From positions 682,001 through 746,000 of the forward strand of contig JAQTHZ010000001.1 in NCBI GenBank assembly GCA_029433365.1: 64,000 nt of DNA, written 5' to 3'. The position numbers and the translations under genes were made by a program. The notes beneath the pieces were generated by a model, which did no database searches, was not told the DNA's origin, and saw only the letters and a list, made by a program, of their open reading frames with translations. Below, piece after piece: positions 29,630 through 39,204 of this stretch (within the stretch, counting starts at the first letter, position 1; the number at the start of each line of letters is the position of its first letter). The DNA is from Orbaceae bacterium ESL0721 (lineage in GTDB: Bacteria; Pseudomonadota; Gammaproteobacteria; Enterobacterales; Orbaceae).

Positions 29630-31789
29630 ATGAATAGTAAAAAAATTCTCAAACAGATCCCATGGATAGTGTTATCTGTTCTTGGCGCTTGCTGCTTAGC
29701 TGTTGTAGCACTGCGTCGAGGCGAGCATATTAGTGCACTATGGGTTATCGCAGCGTCAATTTCGGTCTATTTAGTCGCTTATCGTTACTATAGTTTATAT
29801 ATAGCAAACAAAGTATTAAAATTAGATCCAAATCGGGCGACTCCAGCTGTTGTCAACAATGATGGTTTGAACTTTGTTCCCACCAATAAAAATATCCTTT
29901 TTGGTCACCACTTTGCGGCAATTGCTGGTGCTGGTCCTTTAGTTGGTCCAGTGCTTGCTGCGCAAGTTGGTTATTTACCTGGTGTTTTATGGTTACTTGC
30001 TGGGGTCGTATTTGCTGGTGCAGTCCAAGATTTTATGGTTCTATTTTTATCAACGCGTCGTAATGGTGCTTCACTAGGTGAAATGGTAAAAAAGGAGATG
30101 GGTATTGTACCTGGAACCATCGCCTTATTTGGTTGCTTTTTAATCATGCTCATTATTTTAGCTGTGCTTGCATTAATTGTGGTAAAAGCATTAGCTGAAA
30201 GCCCATGGGGGGTATTTACAGTTTGTTCTACTGTACCTATCGCACTCTTTATGGGGATCTATATGCGATATCTACGCCCAGGTCGCGTTGCTGAAGTTTC
30301 TATTATTGGTATTGTTCTACTTATCTTATCAATTTGGTTTGGTGGTGTTATAGCGCATGACCCATATTGGGGACCAGCTTTAACCTTTAAAGATACCACC
30401 ATCACCTATACTATTATTATCTACTCTATTATTTCATCAATGCTGCCTGTCTGGGTGATTTTAGCGCCACGTGACTACTTAGCAACATTTTTAAAAATTG
30501 GTGTTATTGTTGGTCTAGCAGTTGGTATTGTCATCTTAAATCCTGATTTAAAAATGCCAGCATTAACTCAATTCATTGATGGTAATGGTCCAGTTTGGAA
30601 AGGTACGATATTCCCATTCTTATTTATCACCATTGCTTGTGGTGCAGTATCTGGTTTCCATGCATTAATAGCATCAGGGACGACACCAAAACTTCTGGCT
30701 AATGAAAAAGATGCCCGTTTTATTGGTTATGGTGCAATGCTAATGGAATCCTTTGTTGCAATAATGGCATTAGTTGCTGCATCTATTATTGAACCTGGAC
30801 TCTATTTTGCCATGAATACGCCGCCAGCAGGATTAGGCATCGTCATGCCAAATCTACATGATTTAAATGCAACTAATGCGCCGATGATCCTTGATTCATT
30901 AAAAGAGGTAACTACTGTTGCAGCGGCAAAAATTAGCTCATGGGGATTTGTTATTTCACCAGAAGAGATATTACAAACAGCAAAAGATATTGGTGAACCG
31001 TCAATACTTAACCGAGCTGGTGGTGCGCCGACACTCGCAGTAGGTATTGCTTATGTATTCCATCAGGTTATTCCTGGTGCCGATATGGGCTTTTGGTACC
31101 ATTTTGGTATCTTATTTGAAGCACTCTTTATTTTAACTGCACTAGATGCCGGAACCCGTTCAGGTCGTTTCATGTTACAAGATCTCTTAGGTAACTTTAT
31201 TCCATTCTTGAAAAAAACTGACTCAATTGTTGCAGGGGTTGTCGGTACACTAGGTTGTGTTGGATTATGGGGATATCTATTATATCAAGGTGTTGTTGAT
31301 CCATTAGGTGGCGTAAAAAGTTTATGGCCTCTATTTGGTATCTCAAACCAGATGCTAGCTGCGGTTGCTTTAGTCCTATCCACAGTGGTATTGGTTAAAA
31401 TGAAACGTGCAAAATATATCTGGGTTACCGTTATTCCAGCTGTCTGGTTATTAATTTGTACAACTTGTGCTTTAGGGTTAAAACTATTTAGTAGTAATCC
31501 ATCATTAGAAGGTTTCTTCTTTATGGCAGGTCAGTATAAAGATAAAATTGCTCAGGCAGATGTAAGTTCAGAACTTAGCGCTCAGCAAATTAGCAATATG
31601 CACCATATTGTTATCAACAACTATACTAATGCAGGATTAAGTATTTTATTCTTAGTTGTTGTTTACAGTATCATCTTTTATGGTATTCATGTTGCTTATA
31701 AGGCGAGTAAAAAACCAGAACGCACTGACCAAGAATCACCTTATGTTCCTGTACCTGAAGGTGGCGTAAAAACCGTTTCAGGTCATTAA
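29630..31789 (+). CDS. btsT: Pyruvate/H+ symporter BtsT (CstA family)
   Basis: 719 residues with about 18 membrane segments. The CstA domain is evident from FGHHFAAIAGAGPLVGPVLA, GALVQDF-like GAVQDFMVLFLSTRRNG, ISGFHALIASGTTPK-like SGFHALIASGTTPK, and ALDAGTRSGRFMLQDLLG. The C-terminus with PYVPVPEGGVKTVSGH matches BtsT (YjiY) rather than CstA. It takes up pyruvate at the inner membrane. The RBS GAGGAA is 12 bp before the ATG. It follows its own regulators btsSR and precedes yjiX and yjiA. Confidence 0.93.
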   Translation: MNSKKILKQIPWIVLSVLGACCLAVVALRRGEHISALWVIAASISVYLVAYRYYSLYIANKVLKLDPNRATPAVVNNDGLNFVPTNKNILFGHHFAAIAGAGPLVGPVLAAQVGYLPGVLWLLAGVVFAGAVQDFMVLFLSTRRNGASLGEMVKKEMGIVPGTIALFGCFLIMLIILAVLALIVVKALAESPWGVFTVCSTVPIALFMGIYMRYLRPGRVAEVSIIGIVLLILSIWFGGVIAHDPYWGPALTFKDTTITYTIIIYSIISSMLPVWVILAPRDYLATFLKIGVIVGLAVGIVILNPDLKMPALTQFIDGNGPVWKGTIFPFLFITIACGAVSGFHALIASGTTPKLLANEKDARFIGYGAMLMESFVAIMALVAASIIEPGLYFAMNTPPAGLGIVMPNLHDLNATNAPMILDSLKEVTTVAAAKISSWGFVISPEEILQTAKDIGEPSILNRAGGAPTLAVGIAYVFHQVIPGADMGFWYHFGILFEALFILTALDAGTRSGRFMLQDLLGNFIPFLKKTDSIVAGVVGTLGCVGLWGYLLYQGVVDPLGGVKSLWPLFGISNQMLAAVALVLSTVVLVKMKRAKYIWVTVIPAVWLLICTTCALGLKLFSSNPSLEGFFFMAGQYKDKIAQADVSSELSAQQISNMHHIVINNYTNAGLSILFLVVVYSIIFYGIHVAYKASKKPERTDQESPYVPVPEGGVKTVSGH

Positions 31790-31854
31790 AAATCATTAAG
31801 AAATGAAAGTACTGATTATGCTTAATGAAGCAGATTAAGACTCATGATCACCAA

Positions 31855-31887
31855 CATTTCAGGGCTAAGCCCTGAAATGCTTTTTTT
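31855..31887 (+). terminator. Rho-independent terminator after btsT
   Basis: CATTTCAGGGC-TAA-GCCCTGAAATG, an 11-bp perfect stem, followed by C and seven T. It lies between btsT and yjiX, so it should reduce readthrough into yjiX-yjiA rather than end the locus. Confidence 0.9.
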
Positions 31888-31935
31888 AAAAGATTAACTG
31901 TAGAGGTTGCAATAAAGGGCAAGGAGAACAGTGCA

Positions 31936-32139
31936 ATGTTTGGTAATTTAGGCAAAGCGGGTAAATATTTAGGGCAAGCCGCCCGAATGTTAATCGGTAT
32001 TCCCGATTATGATATCTATGTCGAACATATGAAATTAAATCACCCCGATCAAACGCCAATGACCTATGAGGAGTTTTTCCGTGAACGTCAACAAGCTCGT
32101 TATGGTGGTGATGGCAAAGGTGGCTTTAAATGTTGTTAA
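31936..32139 (+). CDS. yjiX: YjiX/YbdD-family small protein (DUF466)
   Basis: 67 residues nearly identical in pattern to E. coli Yji[21 protein letters not shown], then [26 protein letters not shown] and a final KCC. The family always accompanies CstA/BtsT transporters; its function is unknown. The gene lies just after the btsT terminator with AAGGAG as RBS. Confidence 0.95.
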   Translation: MFGNLGKAGKYLGQAARMLIGIPDYDIYVEHMKLNHPDQTPMTYEEFFRERQQARYGGDGKGGFKCC

Positions 32140-32156
32140 TAAATTAAGGAGGGATA

Positions 32157-33113
32157 ATGCATTCATCGATACCTGTAACTCTATTAACCGGTTTTCTTGG
32201 TTCCGGAAAAACCACACTACTCAGTTACATCCTAAATGCACAACATGGTTACAAAATCGCAGTTATAGAAAATGAGTTTAGCAATACAGCCATTGATAAT
32301 CAAATCCTACCTAATACCTCAACAACAATCACAACATTAAGCAATGGTTGCATCTGTTGTAGCAGCGCTAATGAATTAGCTGAAGCACTACTCGCTCTAC
32401 TTGATGGGCTTGATAAAGGTAAATTAGATTTTGACCGTCTTATCATTGAATGTACCGGCATGGCAGATCCTGGACCTATAACACAAACGTTCTTTTCTCA
32501 TCCCATTTTATGTGAACGATTTTTACTTGATGGCATTATTACGCTTGTTGATGCGGTTCATGCAGAAGAGCAGCTTGATCAATTCCCCATAGCACAATCA
32601 CAAGTTGGTTATGCAGATCATATTCTATTAAGCAAAACTGACCTACAAAATCAGAACGAAAAGCTTATAGAGCGCTTACATAAGATTAATGCTAGGGCAC
32701 CTATTTATAACGTAAACCATGGTCAAATCGATTTAGCCCACCTATTTAATATCGATGGATTTATTCTTAACGACAAACTTACCCTATCAAAATCACGACT
32801 TCGATTTATACCAACCACACAACATAATGTTACATCGTTAGTGATTGAAATTAATCACCCAATTGATCTGAATAAGATAACGACACTCATGGAGAACTTT
32901 TTACTAAAATTTGCTGATAATTTGTTGCGTTATAAAGGATTATTAGCCATCCAAGATGATGACCGACGCCTACTGTTTCAAGGTGTGCAGCGCCTTTATA
33001 GTGCTGATTGGTGTCGAAATTGGTTACCTGATGAAGAACGAAAAAGCGTCATGGTATTTATTGGTGTCAATCTACAGGAAGAGGAGATAAGAGCCTATTT
33101 TAAAGATCTATAA
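32157..33113 (+). CDS. yjiA: CobW/G3E-family P-loop GTPase YjiA
   Basis: 318 residues, same as E. coli YjiA. It has Walker A GFLGSGKTTLL, the CxCC metal motif in NGCICCSS, Walker B-like IIECTGMADP and the base-recognition SKTD. The CobW C-terminal domain occupies about residues 215-315. Members are metal-linked GTPases, and YjiA itself is of uncertain role. It is the last gene of the bts block, 17 bp after yjiX. Confidence 0.93.
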   Translation: MHSSIPVTLLTGFLGSGKTTLLSYILNAQHGYKIAVIENEFSNTAIDNQILPNTSTTITTLSNGCICCSSANELAEALLALLDGLDKGKLDFDRLIIECTGMADPGPITQTFFSHPILCERFLLDGIITLVDAVHAEEQLDQFPIAQSQVGYADHILLSKTDLQNQNEKLIERLHKINARAPIYNVNHGQIDLAHLFNIDGFILNDKLTLSKSRLRFIPTTQHNVTSLVIEINHPIDLNKITTLMENFLLKFADNLLRYKGLLAIQDDDRRLLFQGVQRLYSADWCRNWLPDEERKSVMVFIGVNLQEEEIRAYFKDL

Positions 33114-33539
33114 AACAGTACTGATACTTATATAGATGCAGTACAGTTAGCGATTAGGTTGATTGCTATAATTCTTTTAAACAATTAATTGCATGTGTGG
33201 TACTGTTAAATTGACTTTTTGAATAAAATTATAATTAAATCTTTAATATTGTTTTTTGGCGTAATTAGAGTGACAAAAAAGAGCCTTAGCTACGTGCAAA
33301 GAAGATTGAAATCATAAAAAAGATCGCTCAGTATTTTACAAGTCTACAATAGCAAAGTACTAATATATTTGTACCCCCGCAACAAAAATAGTAACATTTA
33401 CTCACTTAATCTAATAACAATTAGGATTATTAAATTAAGTGGTTTTTATTTTTACTTGATAGTTATTGAGCAATTCAAAGTTAATAGAAAATTACTTTGT
33501 TGTTTAAATGATCTCATCATTTCATATGTCTTTTAAGTA
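33114..33539. other. Boundary region between chromosome and prophage, no gene seen
   Basis: About 430 bp of AT-rich DNA after yjiA. The right end of the Mu-like prophage should lie here or within the adjacent fibre remnant. I could not identify the terminal TG/CA dinucleotides or the 5-bp target duplication. Short broken peptides are visible around 33290-33350 but cannot be assigned. Confidence 0.4.
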
Positions 33540-34327
33540 ATATCGTTTTTTGATATTCACTGACAACATATTTTTACCAGTACCATTTGGACCATTTAAG
33601 GTTGGATTTTTAGTTGCCGAACCCTAAGCATAATATTGTCCATTTTTAATATCAAACGAGGCAAAATCGGACAAAAAAGTTAACTCAGTTGAATCTATAC
33701 CAAAATCCCCTTCTTTTAAAAGCGGTATATCATTTAAGGTCACTTTATGAGAAAAGTTAACATCACCAGTTTTGGCATTAATAGTCAATGGTTTTAGTCT
33801 GTTAGCATAACCATTATTTGGATCGGTAAATCGAAACTTAAGCCCCTCACCATCAAATTGGACTAACGATGAAATATTTTTTTTATTCGATTTAAGTCGA
33901 ATCGCATTAGTTGCGGTTGAGACAAGTTCGTCCGTCATGGTATCACCGCTCTTTTTAACTGCACCCGCTGCCAGATCATAGGCTGTCTTAACCGCTTTGG
34001 GCGTCGCTGCTTCGGTCTCTGAGGTGCTATTTACTGCTGAACTGAGTTTTACAACACCAGTAGTTGTAATTGATGCTGGTTGGTTATAATTTGCAATAAT
34101 TGATTTAATTGACGTTGCAAGTTGATTTAATTTCAGTTTATTAGGCGTAACTTTGCCCTCTGCAAGCACATTTAGTAGCTCTGCTTGGACAATATTAAAC
34201 CAGTCAACCCTAGGGTAATTAGGTGGGTTTTTGTCACCGTCTGAGGTAAACCATAATGAAGTCTCAGATTTTTTGGTCTGGATGGGGGCATTTGGATTAT
34301 GCCGCTACTGTTATCTAAATGGAACAT
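33540..34327 (-). pseudogene. Degenerate third tail-fibre gene
   Basis: From ATG at 34327 it begins MFHLDNSSGI like the two intact fibres, then loses one base near 34296-34304 and changes frame. Homology resumes in the new frame (KKSETSLWFTS ... PRVDWFNIVQAELLN). It continues, very close to the fibre at 34986-36281, through the repeated segment VVKLSSAVNSTSETEAATPK. It ends at an in-frame TAG (33624) where the intact copy has Trp-Ala-Phe-Gly, after which weak homology fades by about 33540. So it carries a frameshift, a nonsense codon and a 3' truncation. An internal Met (34169) could start a 181-residue fragment. Confidence 0.75.
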
Positions 34328-34601
34328 ATACGTCTTCCCTCTTTTATTAAATTAATCTTACATATTCTGCTGAATATGCTGATTATTTAATCATCAAAGC
34401 CGAAAGTCGTGGGTCTGAGATAAAACAGAGTAATATAACTATTTATAAATAAAATTTAGATATATAATTATAAATATGCATTTATTTAAAAAATTAAAAA
34501 GTTCGTCACTACTAAAATATAGTTGCAGGTGAAATAATATGGGTAGGGTTGTGAACTATTTTTTTACCTTTCAGATCAACTATTATCGGTTTAAATCCGA
34601 C

Positions 34602-34973
34602 TTAATCCATTTTTGGTTTTTCCGGCCAGATGATATTTGGATCAGTGAGATCAAGTCGCGTTAATAAAATCCGGTACTTTTTCCACTCTTTGAGCTGCTC
34701 CTCTTCATCTGCTTCTTGCATATTGAGTTCAATTATATCTTGGATTATCTCTATTTTTTTATTAGCCTCAAATAATAAATCATTTTTAATATATTTATTA
34801 TTTTCTTTAATTTGTTCTTCAGTAAGAGGTTTGTTGATCATGCTTAAGGCATCTTCTTTTGATATTTTTATAAGTCCTTTGCCTATTGTATATTCGGCAT
34901 CAGGCGTTCCAAATTCAGGGACATCATCCTCATAAGCAAAAATTGTATTGTTACTGTCTTTATAGTATTTCAT
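34602..34973 (-). CDS. Tail fibre assembly chaperone (Tfa-like), second copy
   Basis: 123 residues. The C-terminal part, LKEWKKYRILLTRLDLTDPN, IIWPEKP, is the Tfa signature and matches the end of the chaperone at 37813-38421 (LSEWKKYRVLLNRIDLEQAP). It lies directly after the second fibre gene (12 bp), its likely client. Tfa proteins fold or trim the fibre tip. Confidence 0.85.
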   Translation of the reverse strand: MKYYKDSNNTIFAYEDDVPEFGTPDAEYTIGKGLIKISKEDALSMINKPLTEEQIKENNKYIKNDLLFEANKKIEIIQDIIELNMQEADEEEQLKEWKKYRILLTRLDLTDPNIIWPEKPKMD

Positions 34974-34985
34974 CAGATTTTTTCC

Positions 34986-36281
34986 TTAACGTAGTTCGTT
35001 CCATACATCAGCCTTAACGTTATGTGTAGCTTTTAATTCAAAAAGATATTTAGATCCAGAGGGGACTATTGCTATGGCGTAAGACATAGCCGGAGTAGCT
35101 GATGTGGCTGATGTGGATGATTCGGATTGAAAAATTTCAGAGCTGATAACATTTACATCGTCAACAATTAAGTTTCCTATAGTATATCTTTTATGTTTTG
35201 GATTTTCTCTTGGATTATATGAGCCCTTTGTAACTACAACACAAATAGGACGTCCTGTAGTATTAGTATATATGATATTAGGTTTTCTTTCGTTAGCAAG
35301 GTTATACCAGCGTTGATCAACACCTATCCCATTCTTATAATTACCAATATTTGATGTTGTGATCACTTCAACCCAATTTAATGGGATAACGTTATTATCG
35401 ATAATATAGTGTTCTGCGACCCATTTCCTAGGACCCATGCCTGTATTTTCAACAACATCAAATGATATTGCAAATTTTCCATGATTGCGAACGGTTACCG
35501 TTAGAATAGTATTCCCTGATTCTGGTGGCGCATTTAATGTTGGTTTTGGTGTACCCGCACCAAATGCCCAATAGGTACCATTTTTAATATCAAATGAGTT
35601 GAAATCAGCTAAAAATGGCAGATTGGTTGTACCAACTCCAAAATCACCCTCTTTTAAAATTGGTATACCAGTTACGGTCACTTTATGGCAAAAGTTAACA
35701 TCGCCTGTTTGAGCATTAATACTTAATGGTTTTAGTTCATTAGCAGAGCCATTAACATTATTTGGATCGGTAAATCGAAACTTAAGCCTCTCACCATCAA
35801 ATTGGAGTAACGATGAGATATCCTTTTGCTTCGATTTAAGGCGAATCGCATTAGTTGCGGTTGAGACAAGTTCACCCGTTATGGTATCACCGGTTTTCTT
35901 AACTGCACCTTCTGCCAGATCATAGGTAATTTTGACCGCTTTCGGTGTTGCTGCTTCGGTCTCTGAGGTGCTATTTACTGCTGAACTGAGTTTAACCACA
36001 CCAACTGAAGAAATAGATGCCGAAGTGGGAGTTACTCTATTATTACTAATGATTTTTTTTATCGCCATCGCTAATTGGTTAAATTGTTGTTTATCTGGGG
36101 TTATTCCGCCCTCAGAGAGTACATTTAATAGCTCGGCTTGAACAATATTAAACCAGTCTGCCCCAGGGTAACTGGGCGAATTAAAATTACCCCCTTCAGT
36201 AAACCAAAGTGGCTTTTGTGATTTTTTTGTTTGAACGGTTGGCATAATGTTAATGCCACTACTGTTATCAAGATGAAACAC
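34986..36281 (-). CDS. Tail fibre protein 2 (distinct C-terminal receptor part)
   Basis: 431 residues. Residues 1-75 match fibre 1 (MFHLDNSSGI, MPTVQTKKSQKPLWFTEGG, WFNIVQAELLNVL). A middle section shares GELVSTATNAIRLKSKQKDI and KVTVTGIPILKEGDFG. From about residue 240 it has its own C-terminal domain (LTVTVRNHGKFAISFDVVEN, GNYKNGIGVDQRWYNLANER) without a collar domain. It would give an alternative host-recognition tip. Its own chaperone follows. Confidence 0.82.
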   Translation of the reverse strand: MFHLDNSSGINIMPTVQTKKSQKPLWFTEGGNFNSPSYPGADWFNIVQAELLNVLSEGGITPDKQQFNQLAMAIKKIISNNRVTPTSASISSVGVVKLSSAVNSTSETEAATPKAVKITYDLAEGAVKKTGDTITGELVSTATNAIRLKSKQKDISSLLQFDGERLKFRFTDPNNVNGSANELKPLSINAQTGDVNFCHKVTVTGIPILKEGDFGVGTTNLPFLADFNSFDIKNGTYWAFGAGTPKPTLNAPPESGNTILTVTVRNHGKFAISFDVVENTGMGPRKWVAEHYIIDNNVIPLNWVEVITTSNIGNYKNGIGVDQRWYNLANERKPNIIYTNTTGRPICVVVTKGSYNPRENPKHKRYTIGNLIVDDVNVISSEIFQSESSTSATSATPAMSYAIAIVPSGSKYLFELKATHNVKADVWNELR

Positions 36282-36370
36282 AGACTTCTCCTTATCTATT
36301 CAATAAACTTAATTTGTCTATTGTGAGTTCTACACTATACTTTAAGTAAAAAATGCAGTTTATTTGTTAA

Positions 36371-37627
36371 CTATTCTGCTTTTACAATATATAAAAAGGC
36401 GATATTGCGGGGACGGTTTTCTCCTCCAATTAATCCGTTTGGATTAATATCCGGCCAATCTATATCTGATGTTCCATCATTTGTATAAAACAGTCTATTA
36501 TCACTATCTGAACTGTGCGATCCATAATATTTATTTGTTATAGCAGAACCAAAAATCGCTTTACCACCATTAACAATATTTTCTCCCCATCCGCCAACAT
36601 GTTTATGAGCGGCTATCTGTTGATTCTGCCCTGTTAAAATCACCCGCCCTTCATCCACACCACGATCATCATCAAACCCACGAATAAACTCGCCACGCAG
36701 ATCAGGTAAAAATCCTGATGGGTAGACAGACGCAAGCTTTGGATAGCGTGTTTTATCAAAAGCAGCCCCATTACATTTTAGCCAGCCAGCTGGTGGCGTT
36801 GTTGCTGGATAGGGTTGTGGCATTCCTGCAGGTTGACTGATATAACTTTGAATATTTTCGGTTGTAATAAACTCATTCAACACTGAATTGCCAGACTCTT
36901 TTGAATAACTTCTAAAAAAGACCCTTTTAGCAAGTTGTGGATTATTGGTACCAAATAGTTGAAAAGCCAAATCATCTGCCCGTGATGTACTTTGGATACC
37001 ACATAACTCAGCACTACCCAATTCAGGCAAATCTAGATCGGCTGCTTTTATTTTAATAAATGAGGAGGTGGTAAAATTGGGGCTCTCAGTTAGGCTAATT
37101 GCATTAGCGCCAAGCCCATAATCCCCCTGTTTTACAACTGGTTTACCCTTCACAGATACATTATTTGAAAAACGGACATCACCGGTTTTGGCATTAATAC
37201 CCATTGGACGTAACTCATTAAATGATCCATCTGGATTATTGGGATTAGTGAATAGAAACCAGAGATCATCACCATCAAAACGAATGATGGATGAGATATT
37301 TTTCTGCGTCTGTTTAAGACGAATTGCATTCATGGTGGTTGAGACAATTTCACCATTTACAACACCTCCATTATGGCTGATAGCATAATCAGCAATCATC
37401 TTTTTAATGGCAACTGCTAATTGATTGAACTGATCTTTATTGGGTGTAATTTTAGCTTCGGTAAGTAAATTCAATAGTTCAGCCTGCACAATATTAAACC
37501 AGTCAACCCCGGGGTAACTGGGTGGGTTTTTATCTCCACCAGAGGTAAACCATAATGGGATTTCAGATTTTTTGGGTTGAACGGTTGGCATGGTATGAAT
37601 GCCACTACTATTATCGAGATGAAACAC
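36371..37627 (-). CDS. Tail fibre protein 1 with C-terminal tail-collar domain
   Basis: 418 residues. The N-terminal attachment part is shared with fibre 2 and the pseudogene. The C-terminus is a phage tail-collar domain: PYPATTPPAGWLKCNGAAFD, FLPDLRGEFIRGFDDDRGVD, ending PRNIAFLYIVKAE. It lies between a chaperone gene (37813-38421) and fibre 2. In Mu the order is fibre then chaperone, so this order is rearranged. Confidence 0.85.
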   Translation of the reverse strand: MFHLDNSSGIHTMPTVQPKKSEIPLWFTSGGDKNPPSYPGVDWFNIVQAELLNLLTEAKITPNKDQFNQLAVAIKKMIADYAISHNGGVVNGEIVSTTMNAIRLKQTQKNISSIIRFDGDDLWFLFTNPNNPDGSFNELRPMGINAKTGDVRFSNNVSVKGKPVVKQGDYGLGANAISLTESPNFTTSSFIKIKAADLDLPELGSAELCGIQSTSRADDLAFQLFGTNNPQLAKRVFFRSYSKESGNSVLNEFITTENIQSYISQPAGMPQPYPATTPPAGWLKCNGAAFDKTRYPKLASVYPSGFLPDLRGEFIRGFDDDRGVDEGRVILTGQNQQIAAHKHVGGWGENIVNGGKAIFGSAITNKYYGSHSSDSDNRLFYTNDGTSDIDWPDINPNGLIGGENRPRNIAFLYIVKAE

Positions 37628-37812
37628 GTATCTCTCCTTATCAATTCAATAAACTTAATCTTCCTGTTTTTGGTGAAACAGAAGGCATGAAACAATAGAC
37701 AGTAATGTAATCGGTGGATAACGGCGTTTTATTGACCAGTAATCCGCCCTAACATAAACAGCTTATCATTCAAAAATAACCCTGTTTAAGGTGACACCAA
37801 TTGATGTCATGC

Positions 37813-38421
37813 CTATTCAGGTTTTACTGGCCAACTGATATTTGGTGCCTGTTCCAGATCAATGCGATTCAGGAGTACACGGTATTTTTTCCACTCACTT
37901 AACAACGCTACTTCGTCATCTGTTGCAATCTCGGTCTCAACTGCATCTTGTAAATAGCTGATTTTACTTGTCGCCTCTTCAACTAAATAACGTTGTTGCG
38001 AAGTAGCGGTAGCTACCGCAGCACTATGCTCTTTAGTTGCATCAAATACCCACTGATCACCATCCCAACTATCAAATTCGCTTGTTGGTGGTAGCAGTGT
38101 ATAGTTTGCTGGAATATCACCAATCTCTGTCTGGATAGATTCAGCACCCGTAGCGGTTGAATAGATCTTCTCACCACGATAGTCGTTAGGGTAGTCCCAT
38201 GTAGCGCCTACTCTCACAATAGCTTTGTCGCTTGTCACCTCATTTGGCGCATCTAAAAAGGCACCAGAGGGCAATCCAACACCAACGGGCAGATACTCAT
38301 ATGTGGCACTTTGATATTCGCCAGTATTGGGATCACAGTTGTAAATTAATGTCCAGCCGGCAGATTTGGCGATGCCATTCTCATCAAACTGGACCTGTTC
38401 TGGTTGTAGTTGGTATCTCAT
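37813..38421 (-). CDS. Tail fibre assembly chaperone (Tfa-like), first copy
   Basis: 202 residues: a tip-like N-terminal part (YEYLPVGVGLPSGAFLDAPN, WDYPNDYRGEKIYS) and the Tfa C-terminal domain ending LEQAPNISWPVKPE. It follows the gp48-like gene, separated from it by 190 bp holding the last codons of a lost fibre gene. Confidence 0.85.
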   Translation of the reverse strand: MRYQLQPEQVQFDENGIAKSAGWTLIYNCDPNTGEYQSATYEYLPVGVGLPSGAFLDAPNEVTSDKAIVRVGATWDYPNDYRGEKIYSTATGAESIQTEIGDIPANYTLLPPTSEFDSWDGDQWVFDATKEHSAAVATATSQQRYLVEEATSKISYLQDAVETEIATDDEVALLSEWKKYRVLLNRIDLEQAPNISWPVKPE

Positions 38422-38445
38422 AACTCTCTTCCCTATTTTTATTAG

Positions 38446-38472
38446 TTACTCTGCTTTTAAAATGTAAAAAAC
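38446..38472 (-). pseudogene. Last codons of a deleted tail-fibre gene
   Basis: The bases encode VFYILKAE-stop, matching the end of fibre 1 (FLYIVKAE-stop). Upstream sequence is decayed and AT-rich. It sits between gp48 and the first chaperone, exactly where Mu has its fibre gene S. Confidence 0.5.
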
Positions 38473-38613
38473 ATAATGTGAAAAAACTTTGTATAAAAAA
38501 ACACAGCGTAAAAAATGCAATATTGCATCATTGACGTCCGTTTCTAACTCTCTTTAAGATGAAGCTCTCTATAAAACAAAACTCTCTATAAAATTGAGTT
38601 GGGTTAAAACAAA

Positions 38614-39204
38614 TTACGCCATCCCTTCATCAATATAGATAAAGTTGATATGCGCATCTTTATAGCGCTCTAGTAGACACTGTAGATCGCCATAATCCCC
38701 TATCTTTAATGGTGTTAAGACATTATCAAGCACGGTTGAATAGCTACTTGTATAGCCTTTGATATATACATATGCCATATACCAGTTATGATTTGGGTAG
38801 AGTGGATAGTCGATATCGCGCAGGCAGTGGTGTGGGTGGTGCGCTTTGATCTCGATCTTATATCCCCGCTCAGCCGCTAACTGCTCCAAAAATCGGTACG
38901 AGAGTGATCCGGTCATGCGCAACTTTGCACAGATCGCCGCACGGCGGGAGACAATAGATGCAGTCTGATCAACCGAACAGTCAGGTAGTCCTGTGAACTC
39001 CTCCCACTCCTTCAACTGATAGAGCGTATGCGTTGGGATGATCTCATTTAATAACTGCTCGCCCACCTGCTCAATACGAGCAAACTCATAACCAAATCCA
39101 AGCTGGAGATTAGCTAATTCACTACCCAGCTCTTTATTCCACGCTTTACCAGAGGGGAGGAGCTGTAACCCCGCACTCTGGTACTCTTGTGCCGTCATTG
39201 CCAT
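38614..39204 (-). CDS. Mu gp48-like baseplate protein (DUF2313)
   Basis: 196 residues with the DUF2313/YmfQ pattern: LLPSGKAWNKELGSELANL near the N-terminus, then LNEIIPTHTLYQLKEWEEFTG, and RRAAICAKLRMTGSL. It forms part of the baseplate periphery where fibres attach. It overlaps the gp47-like gene by 10 bp. Confidence 0.9.
   Translation of the reverse strand: MAMTAQEYQSAGLQLLPSGKAWNKELGSELANLQLGFGYEFARIEQVGEQLLNEIIPTHTLYQLKEWEEFTGLPDCSVDQTASIVSRRAAICAKLRMTGSLSYRFLEQLAAERGYKIEIKAHHPHHCLRDIDYPLYPNHNWYMAYVYIKGYTSSYSTVLDNVLTPLKIGDYGDLQCLLERYKDAHINFIYIDEGMA

Noticed and set aside
33290-33352. Possible transposase remnant (peptide AKKIEIIKKIAQYFTSLQ)
   Set aside because: Too short, interrupted by stops, and not assignable to a family.
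33114-33539. Exact right end (attR) of the prophage
   Set aside because: No terminal inverted TG/CA with a matching 5-bp duplication could be paired with the left side by eye.
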